DNA of 64,000 nucleotides from DATFVJ01 sp963826515 (GTDB lineage: Bacteria; Actinomycetota; Actinomycetes; Streptosporangiales; Streptosporangiaceae): contig CAWGXI010000012.1 of NCBI GenBank assembly GCA_963826515.1, forward strand, positions 124,001 through 188,000, given 5' to 3'. Positions 58,407 to 64,000 of the stretch are shown here, in pieces; position 1 is the first letter of the stretch, and each line of letters begins with the position of its first letter. The position numbers were made by a program, and so were the translations under genes. The notes beneath the pieces are model-generated. The model searched no databases and was not told the DNA's origin. It worked only from the letters and a program-made list of their open reading frames with translations.

Positions 58407-59078
58407 TCAGTGACCGGTGAAGTGGCCGTTGAGCAGGTCGGCCAACTGCTCCTCGACATTTTCGTTGGCGACGAAAAGCAGCTCGTCACCGGCCTCGAGC
58501 GGGTCGTCGGCCTCGGGGACGATGACACGGCTCTCGCGCAGGATGGCGACGAGCGCGGTGTCGGCGGGCCATTCGATCGCCCCGACCCGCTGACCAGTGA
58601 GCGACGCGTCCGAGGGCAGTGTCAGCTCGACCAGGTTGACCTCGCTCTGCCTGAACGTCATCAACCGGACCAGGTCGCCGACACTCACTGCCTCCTCGAC
58701 CAGCGCCGAGAGCAGCCGTGGCGTGGAGACGGCGACATCCACACCCCAGGACTCGTTGAACAGCCACTCGTTCAGGGGGTGATTGATGCGCGCCACCACA
58801 CGCGGCACCCCGTACTCGGTCTTGGCGAGAAGGGAGACGACTAGGTTGGACTTGTCGTCCCCGGTTGCCGCGACCACAACATTGCAGCGGTGCAGCGCGG
58901 CGTCATCAAGCGAGGAGATCTCGCAGGCGTCGGCAAGCAACCACTCCGCGCGGGGCACGCTTTCGACCTTGATGGACCGTGGGCTCTTGTCGATGAGCAG
59001 GACCTCGTGGCCGTTCTCTAGCAGCTCACTGGCGATGGACCGGCCGACCGCGCCAGCGCCGGCGATGGCAACTCGCAT
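58407..59078 (-). CDS. trkA: TrkA-type potassium uptake regulatory protein (second of pair)
   Basis: 223 residues: an RCK N-domain with the nucleotide-binding fold MRVAIAGAGAVGRSIASELLENGHEVLLIDKSP and acidic motif LLADACEIS, then a C-terminal TrkA_C domain (VNLVELTLPSDASLTGQRVGAIEWPADTALVAILRESRVIVPEADDPLEAGDELLFVA). It binds NAD(H)/ATP and gates a K+ channel or transporter. The ATG overlaps the preceding trkA stop (TGATG), so the two are co-translated, resembling the CeoB/CeoC pair of mycobacteria. No Trk/Ktr membrane subunit lies in the window. Confidence 0.92.
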   Translation of the reverse strand: MRVAIAGAGAVGRSIASELLENGHEVLLIDKSPRSIKVESVPRAEWLLADACEISSLDDAALHRCNVVVAATGDDKSNLVVSLLAKTEYGVPRVVARINHPLNEWLFNESWGVDVAVSTPRLLSALVEEAVSVGDLVRLMTFRQSEVNLVELTLPSDASLTGQRVGAIEWPADTALVAILRESRVIVPEADDPLEAGDELLFVANENVEEQLADLLNGHFTGH

Positions 59079-59743
59079 CAGCGTTCTCCCTCGCGGCGAC
59101 CGGCGAATACGGCTGTGATCCGGTCCAGATCTTCCTCTGGTGCGACGATGTGCACGACATCGCCCTCCTGGAGCACGGTGCCTGGCGGGCACGTCATCGC
59201 CTCACCCAGGCGCGAGATGAATGCGATTCTTGTGCGTGCGGCGTCTTCGAGCGCGCTCGCCTTCTCGCCAATCCACGAGTCCGCGAAGGCGACCTCGGCA
59301 AGCACCATCTTGCCGCTCGGGTCGCGCCACAGTGGCTCCGCGCCAGCCGGCAGCAGCCGCCGTAGCATCTGATCGGCCGTCCACCGCACCGTCGCCACCG
59401 TGGGAATACCAAGCCGTTGGTAGACCTCAGCGCGGCGCGGGTCGTAGATACGCGCTGCGACGTTCTGCACACCGAAGGTCTCCCTGGCCACCCGGGCGGC
59501 GATGATGTTGGAGTTGTCACCGTTGCTGACCGCGGCGAACGCGGACGCTTCCTCGACCCCCGCCTCGATGAGCACGTCACGGTCGAAACCGATACCGGTG
59601 ATCCGCCGCCCCTTGAACCCCGAGCCCAGCCTGCGGAACGCCTCTGCGTTCTGATCGATCACCGCGACGGTGTGACCCTGGTCCTCGAGGATGTGCGCGA
59701 GCGTCGAGCCGAGCCGCCCGCATCCCATGATCACGATATGCAC
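59078..59743 (-). CDS. trkA: TrkA-type potassium uptake regulatory protein (first of pair)
   Basis: 221 residues from a GTG with GGAAGGG upstream. The RCK N-domain starts MHIVIMGCGRLGSTLAHILEDQGHTVAVIDQN (GxGxxG), and the TrkA_C domain is at the end (GTVLQEGDVVHIVAPEEDLDRITAVFAGR). It probably forms heteromers with the next protein to control K+ uptake. The frame is open upstream to 59869 but without a matching family N-terminus. It is divergent from the RNA methyltransferase. Confidence 0.92.
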   Translation of the reverse strand: MHIVIMGCGRLGSTLAHILEDQGHTVAVIDQNAEAFRRLGSGFKGRRITGIGFDRDVLIEAGVEEASAFAAVSNGDNSNIIAARVARETFGVQNVAARIYDPRRAEVYQRLGIPTVATVRWTADQMLRRLLPAGAEPLWRDPSGKMVLAEVAFADSWIGEKASALEDAARTRIAFISRLGEAMTCPPGTVLQEGDVVHIVAPEEDLDRITAVFAGRREGER

Positions 59744-59928
59744 GGTCGCCCTTCCGTCCAGCAACTGTCCATGACCGACGGGATCATCCACGTCGGCACC
59801 GATCAGTATGTGCCCGCCAGCGTTGTGCCCAGACCAATACTGCGCAGGCGAGTGTCGCGCGGACGGCACGGCGCTGCGATGATTGACGCCTCAGCGGCCG
59901 GGTGGCGGCGGACCGGGGCAGACTAGCG

Positions 59929-61359
59929 ATGAGCGAACTGATCGAACTGACCGTGGGCGAGGTCGCCCACGGCGGCTGGTGCGTTGCCCGCGAAGGGAAT
60001 GACCCGGCAGGTCACGTCGTGTTCGTCCGGCACGCGCTGCCGGGCGAACGTGTCCGTGCCAGGATCACAGGGCGCACCGCCCGGTTCGCCCGCGCCGACG
60101 CCGTCGACATCCTCGACGCATCGCCTGATCGCGTGCAGCCGCCTTGCCCCTTCGCGGGTCCTGGCAGGTGCGGGGGCTGTGACTGGCAGCACGCCGCGCC
60201 TTCGGCGCAGCGCGGCCTCAAGGCCACCGTGGTCGAGCAGCAGCTTCGCCGGATCGCCGGGATCGAGCGTGTGGTGAAGGTGGAGCCCCTGCCGGGCGAC
60301 GACGGCGGGCTGGGCTGGCGCACCAGGGTTACCTACGCGGTGGGCGACGACGGTCTCGCCGGTTTGCGCAAGCACCGCTCGCACGAGATCATCCCGGTGG
60401 CCGAGTGCCCGATAGCGCATCCTGCTGTCAACGATCTCGGTGTGCCCCGGCAGCGCTGGCACGGTGCCTCCGCGGTGCAGGCGGTCACGACCACGACAGG
60501 CGAACGGGCCGTAATCGTGACAGACAGCGGTGGTCATGGTGGCCGCCAGGCGCGATACCGCGGCAGCCGAGTGTCAGGCAGCGTGAGCCGTGATGACAGT
60601 GCTAGCCCGGGGGGCGGCACTCCGGAACCCCCGCAGGCGCCGCGGGCGGCGCGCCACGCGGCAGCTGGTTATGGAAATCTCGCGAAGGTCGCTGCGGATA
60701 TCGGCGCGCAGGCCGGCGTGGCAGTGCTACGGTCGCGGGCGGCTGGCCATTTCGAGCTGATCCGCGGCAGCCCCTGGCTACACGAGCGGGCGGCTGGACG
60801 GGACTGGCGGCTGCACCCGGGCACGTTCTGGCAGGTACATCCGGGTGCGGCAGATGCGCTGGCGGCGGCGGTGACGAGCGCGCTCGCGCCCGCGTCAGGC
60901 GACGGCGTGCTCGACCTCTACAGCGGCGCCGGTCTTTTCTCCGGTGTGCTCGCCGCTGCCGTCCGCCCTGGCGGCTGGGTCAGCGCGGTAGAAGCCAGCC
61001 AGTTCGCGGTCCGCGACGCGCGGCACAACCTGCGCGGCCTGCCGGAGGTACGAATCCGGCGCGGCCGCGTCGGCGACGCGCTCGCCGCCCGCCCGGCCGA
61101 TCCCGCCGCGGTGGCGGGCCTCGCCGTCCTTGATCCGCCCAGGGCCGGCGCGGGCACGGACGTATCGCAGCGGCTCGCGCGGCATGGCCCAGGCATGTCG
61201 TTGCGGCGCGTCGCGTACGTGTCCTGCGACCCGGCGACCCTTGCCAGGGACCTCGCTGTCTTCCTGCGTTACGGCTGGCGGCTCGAGGCGCTACGCGGCT
61301 TTGACGCGTTCCCCATGACGCACCACGTGGAGTGCGTCGCCACCCTGGTGAGGCCCTAG
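59929..61359 (+). CDS. Class I SAM-dependent RNA methyltransferase (TrmA/RlmD family)
   Basis: 476 residues. An N-terminal TRAM domain (IELTVGEVAHGGWCVAREGNDPAGHVVFVRHALPGERVRARI) binds RNA. A Cys cluster, CPFAGPGRCGGCDWQH, fits the 4Fe-4S site of RlmD/RumA-type m5U methyltransferases. The SAM fold has DGVLDLYSGAGLFSGVLAAAV, LAVLDPPRAGAG and the catalytic Cys in YVSCDPATLARDLAV (near 434). The region around residues 200-250 is a non-conserved Ser/Gly/Pro-rich insertion. It likely methylates a uridine in rRNA or tRNA. The neighbouring trkA genes fit the usual actinobacterial order. Confidence 0.92.
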   Translation: MSELIELTVGEVAHGGWCVAREGNDPAGHVVFVRHALPGERVRARITGRTARFARADAVDILDASPDRVQPPCPFAGPGRCGGCDWQHAAPSAQRGLKATVVEQQLRRIAGIERVVKVEPLPGDDGGLGWRTRVTYAVGDDGLAGLRKHRSHEIIPVAECPIAHPAVNDLGVPRQRWHGASAVQAVTTTTGERAVIVTDSGGHGGRQARYRGSRVSGSVSRDDSASPGGGTPEPPQAPRAARHAAAGYGNLAKVAADIGAQAGVAVLRSRAAGHFELIRGSPWLHERAAGRDWRLHPGTFWQVHPGAADALAAAVTSALAPASGDGVLDLYSGAGLFSGVLAAAVRPGGWVSAVEASQFAVRDARHNLRGLPEVRIRRGRVGDALAARPADPAAVAGLAVLDPPRAGAGTDVSQRLARHGPGMSLRRVAYVSCDPATLARDLAVFLRYGWRLEALRGFDAFPMTHHVECVATLVRP

Positions 61360-61450
61360 CAGCCGCGTCCCGCCGATGCTCCGTATCGATCGACACAACC
61401 CCCTTCTTCACTCATCTTGCGCGAGCGTAAGCGGAGGGTAATAATTACGC

Positions 61451-61918
61451 GTGCCACCCATTCGGCCCGCAATACAGCGGATACGGCTGTGCGTCGGCCT
61501 GACGGTCGCGGGCGGCATCCTGGTCGTCGCGGGTCTGGCTACGGGAATGGTGGGCGAGACGTTACGGCTCACTGGCGGGCGCGGATGGCACGGAGCGGTC
61601 CTGGCGGCGGAGGTTCTGACCGCCGCGGGGATGTCTGGCGGGATGTTCTTGGTCGCGGCCCTCGTCGTGTGGTACCTGTCGGTCCAGTGGCAGCAGCCTT
61701 CTCCGCGGGGCCCCGGCGGCCGCGAAACAACCGCGAGGGCATCGGCTCAGCAGAAGATGACCCAGCTCAAGGATCTGTACCGTGCGGCCGAGGAGATGGA
61801 GGACGCGGAGCTCAACGCGCACTGGGACGAACTCCGCCAGCGCCAGCACGAGCTGATCCGCCAGTACTTCGAGCAGGCCCGGCTCGGCAGCGCCGACTTC
61901 CGCCGTACCCCCGGTTGA
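61451..61918 (+). CDS. Small two-span membrane protein with coiled tail
   Basis: 155 residues from a GTG. Two membrane segments (LTVAGGILVVAGLATGMV and AGMSGGMFLVAALVVWYLSV) are followed by a charged helical tail (QQKMTQLKDLYRAAEEMEDAELNAHWDELRQRQHELIRQYFEQARLG) that could form a coiled coil. I do not recognise the family. The start lacks a strong Shine-Dalgarno sequence, though GGAGGG lies upstream at 61433-61438. The function is unknown. Confidence 0.68.
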   Translation: MPPIRPAIQRIRLCVGLTVAGGILVVAGLATGMVGETLRLTGGRGWHGAVLAAEVLTAAGMSGGMFLVAALVVWYLSVQWQQPSPRGPGGRETTARASAQQKMTQLKDLYRAAEEMEDAELNAHWDELRQRQHELIRQYFEQARLGSADFRRTPG

Positions 61919-61984
61919 CGGGCGGGCGGCTCGCTATGCCAGCGCTGCTCCACCCGCGCGTAGCGCGAGCGCCACGAGCACGGG

Positions 61985-62026
61985 CGGTCCAGCCGGGGCG
62001 GTCCAGCCGGGGCGGTCCAGCCGGGG
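61985..62026. repeat. 14-bp tandem repeat, three copies
   Basis: Three exact units of GGTCCAGCCGGGGC. They lie in the decayed PAP2 gene on the minus strand, at the point where its similarity stops, so duplication may have contributed to its loss. Confidence 0.85.
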
Positions 62027-62460
62027 CGGCAAACGGCCCGCCGGCGCCGACTGGGACCGCAAGCTGCGGCAACTTGAGCGCGACCCCTGTCGCGAACGCG
62101 GCGGCCGACGCCGAGTGCCCCGACGGGAACGACGTCGTCCTCGGTGCGTGGACTAGTTGCCGAAGCACCGGCGTGTCGCTGACGGCCGCGCCCTGCCTGT
62201 GAGGCCCTTGGCCACTACGTTGGCCGCGGTGCTCGCGATCACCCGCCAGCCATGCCGGGAAGCGCTGCCCGCCTGGCCCGCCTGTTCCCCGTCGCGGCCA
62301 GGCCGAGCGAGACCGCCAGCCAGAGCACGCTGTAGTTCGCGGTCTCACCGAAACGGGGGAGCACGTCGAGAATCGGCGATTTGGTCGCCGCGATGCGCGC
62401 CACGATCTGGCGATCGAGTGCCTCGGCCCGCCGTAGCTGCTTCCTGGGTCTCACCGCCAA
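61990..62460 (-). pseudogene. Decayed PAP2-family phosphatase gene
   Basis: The minus strand encodes an N-terminal fragment LDRQIVARIAATKSPILDVL, then FGETANYSVLWLAVSLGLAA in one frame. After a frame change it encodes TPVLRQLVHAPRTTSFPSGHSASAAAFATGVAL, the PSGH core of PAP2 phosphatases, followed by decay into a 14-bp repeat. The C-terminal active-site His motif is missing. The arrangement resembles the PAP2 part of diacylglycerol kinase-PAP2 proteins. An intact but different PAP2 gene starts 38 bp away on the other strand. Confidence 0.72.
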
Positions 62461-62497
62461 AGATTATCCAGGCCGGTGCGGGGCATTGTGGATCAAC

Positions 62498-63280
62498 ATG
62501 TCGGACTCTGATTCGGGTGGCTCGGCGGTGCAGGCTGCAGCCGACGCCGCAGACGGCGAGGGGGCGCAAGGCTCCGGCCAGGTGAAGGCCGTCGCCGAGC
62601 CTGGGCCTGGCCCTGTGCCTCATCACCGCGCCGCTTTGGCGGTGGTGGCGGGCCTACTGCTCGCCCTTGCCGCCGCATTCGCCGCGATCGTCGCGGCGAA
62701 TCCTGCGCGTCCCCCGATGCTGGGCGCGGACAGGGACTGGGGTTCGCTGATCCGGCCGACCAGGGATACGGTCCTCACCGACCTCGCGAAAGTGCTCAGC
62801 GATCTCGGCGGGCCGCTGGGCGGGACTGTCATCGCGATCGCTGCAGCGCTGTTCCTCTGGTTCGTGCGTGGCCGCAGGCTCGCGGCGGTCTTCGTCACTA
62901 TCACCCCGGCGATCACTTCTGGAGCGTCCGAGCTGATCAAACATCTGGTGCTGCGCGGGCGGCCGTCCGGCGGCCTGGTGAGTGCCGACGCGGGATCGTT
63001 CCCGTCTGGCCACGTGATCACAACCGTCGCGGTGGGCCTGGCTCTCACCTTGGTGTTCGCCGGCCCTGGCCGCCTGCGCGTCCCGCTCGCGGTGGTCACG
63101 GCCGCGACGCTGGTGATGATCTGGGTCCGCACCTATCTGGGCGTTCACTGGCTGTCCGACACGCTTGAGAGCATCTTCGTCGCGGCTGGCCTGGTGCTCG
63201 CCCTCTGGGCCGCCCTCGGCCCGCGCATCGAGCGCGAGGCGGCGGCCGCCGCCGACAGGAAAGCCACCGGCCGACCATGA
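62498..63280 (+). CDS. PAP2-superfamily phosphatase
   Basis: 260 residues with an acidic N-terminal tail of about 40 residues, a first membrane segment (LAVVAGLLLALAAAFAAIVAA) and further spans. The three PAP2 phosphatase motifs are present: KHLVLRGRPSG, FPSGHVITTVAVGLAL and RTYLGVHWLSDTLE. It probably dephosphorylates a membrane lipid phosphate such as undecaprenyl diphosphate or phosphatidic acid on the outer face. The ATG at 62498 is not preceded by a clear Shine-Dalgarno sequence. The 278 bp after it contain a hairpin before aconitase. Confidence 0.9.
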   Translation: MSDSDSGGSAVQAAADAADGEGAQGSGQVKAVAEPGPGPVPHHRAALAVVAGLLLALAAAFAAIVAANPARPPMLGADRDWGSLIRPTRDTVLTDLAKVLSDLGGPLGGTVIAIAAALFLWFVRGRRLAAVFVTITPAITSGASELIKHLVLRGRPSGGLVSADAGSFPSGHVITTVAVGLALTLVFAGPGRLRVPLAVVTAATLVMIWVRTYLGVHWLSDTLESIFVAAGLVLALWAALGPRIEREAAAAADRKATGRP

Positions 63281-63299
63281 TCCCGGTGCTTGCTCAGGT

Positions 63300-63362
63300 G
63301 TGGAGATCAGTGTGGGCGCCGGTGGCAGTGGACTGGCGGTTTCTCGCCACACTGATCTCCAC
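63300..63362. terminator. Stem-loop with 16-bp perfect stem upstream of acnA
   Basis: GTGGAGATCAGTGTGG at 63300-63315 pairs perfectly with CCACACTGATCTCCAC at 63347-63362 around a 31-nt loop. It lies 20 bp after the PAP2 stop and about 200 bp before aconitase. It could terminate the PAP2 transcript. The arm sequence also occurs in the 43,407-43,468 repeat. Confidence 0.6.
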
Positions 63363-63558
63363 GGCTCAGCGGGCGCCCGGGGGAGTAACTTGATGTCGAG
63401 AGAATTAGTGATAGATTGATCATCAAATAGCTCGATGTCGAGATACTTGCCTGCGGGGGCCGGCCAGCGGCAGCCGTTATGTGGCAGTCGCGTGTCGGCC
63501 CGCCGGGCTAGGGCAGGATGCGGAAAGAACCGACATAACAGCAAGGAGGTGGGCGGCT

Positions 63559-64000
63559 GTGCCCGTGAACAGCTTCGGCAGCCGTGCCAGCCTGCGGGCC
63601 GGCGACACAACCTACGAGGTGTACCGCCTGGACGCGGTAGAGGGGTCGGCAAGCCTCCCCTTCAGCCTGAAGATCCTGCTCGAGAACCTGCTGCGCAACG
63701 AGGGCAGCGTGGGCATCACGGCGGACGACGTCACCGCGCTCGCGGGCTGGCGGCCCGCAGCCGAACCTGATGCGGAGATTCAGTTCACCCCTGCTCGCGT
63801 GATCATGCAGGATTTCACTGGCGTGCCTGCGGTTGTCGATCTCGCCGCCATGCGTGAGGCCATGCATAGCCTCGGCGGTGACCCAGCGAAGATCAACCCG
63901 CTGGTCCCGGCCGAACTTGTCATTGACCATTCGGTCATCGCGGACGTGTTCGGCCGGCCAGACGCATTCGAGCGGAACGTCGCCCTCGAGTACGAGCGCA
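63559..64000 (+). CDS. acnA: Aconitate hydratase, 5' part (runs past window end)
   Basis: Only the first 147 codons are in the window. The GTG is preceded by AGGAGG at 9 nt. The protein begins PVNSFGSRASLRAGDTTYEVYRLDAVEGSASLPFSLKILLENLLRNEGS, typical of AcnA/IRP-type aconitase, followed by VIMQDFTGVPAVVDLAAMREAM and INPLVPAELVIDHSVIADVFG, which are the beginning of the substrate-site motifs. It converts citrate to isocitrate with a 4Fe-4S cluster; the cluster Cys residues lie beyond the window. Confidence 0.93.
   Translation, partial: MPVNSFGSRASLRAGDTTYEVYRLDAVEGSASLPFSLKILLENLLRNEGSVGITADDVTALAGWRPAAEPDAEIQFTPARVIMQDFTGVPAVVDLAAMREAMHSLGGDPAKINPLVPAELVIDHSVIADVFGRPDAFERNVALEYER

Noticed and set aside
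1..64000. tRNA, rRNA or riboswitch genes
   Set aside because: I found no convincing tRNA T-loop/acceptor pairing, rRNA segment or known riboswitch core while reading the intergenic regions. A tRNA and covariance-model scan would settle this.

Overview
The window is a stretch of a very GC-rich actinobacterial chromosome. The gene content points to a filamentous-type Actinomycetota: a type VII secretion core, SepH, a CutR/CutS-type two-component pair, DUF4193, DUF4235, DUF3093, dut, DUF3710, DUF3159, two TrkA proteins, an RNA methyltransferase and aconitase. Much of the right half (about 38.5-64 kb) follows the order I remember for the sepH-hemH-suhB-cutRS-dut region of Streptomyces and relatives. 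I cannot name the genus from sequence alone.

Layout. 0-3 kb: a three-gene ABC-2 exporter. 3-9 kb: a small membrane protein, an acyl-CoA dehydrogenase, two SDR oxidoreductases, and an ammonium transporter preceded by a recognisable GlnR operator. 9-12 kb: an MBOAT acyltransferase with an SGNH hydrolase, a likely cell-surface O-acylation pair. 12-16.5 kb: an alpha/beta hydrolase, a flippase-like membrane protein, a lipoprotein, a STAS protein and a SigG-type ECF sigma factor. 16.5-20 kb: GuaB1, FolP2-like DHPS and a hotdog thioesterase. 20-29 kb: type VII secretion core (mycosin, EccC, EccD, EccB) without EccE or Esx substrates. 29-37 kb: a huge disordered membrane-anchored protein, a PEBP lipoprotein, a polytopic glycosyltransferase-like protein and a DrrAB-type exporter. 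37.5-38.5 kb: a MITE and a decayed IS982-family element stacked against the 3' end of sepH. 38.5-64 kb: sepH (apparently frameshifted), an MFS carrier, a lytic transglycosylase, hemH, an inositol monophosphatase, cutRS, a pseudokinase, DUF4193, DUF4235, valS, DUF3093, an AI-2E-family permease, dut, DUF3710, DUF3159, two TrkA-type proteins, a TrmA-type RNA methyltransferase, a PAP2 phosphatase and the 5' end of aconitase.

What stands out is the non-coding DNA. Several short inverted-repeat elements (two sequence families, about 180 bp) sit in CTAG/YTAG target sites, and these repeatedly coincide with gene ends: the stop codons of the sigma factor gene, sepH and the DUF4235 gene, and the base immediately before the eccD start codon. 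Removing the element at eccD would restore a Shine-Dalgarno sequence next to the ATG, so the insertion appears to have separated eccD from its ribosome-binding site. A 12-mer (CGGCAGCCGTTA) recurs five times, once overlapping a stop codon. A palindrome built on GGCCCATTGTGTG occurs at two distant loci. At least a dozen unrelated short tandem repeats (14-70 bp units) lie between or inside genes. One base inserted into an 18-bp repeat array splits sepH into two frames.

All calls come from reading the sequence and remembered family motifs. No search or alignment was run.
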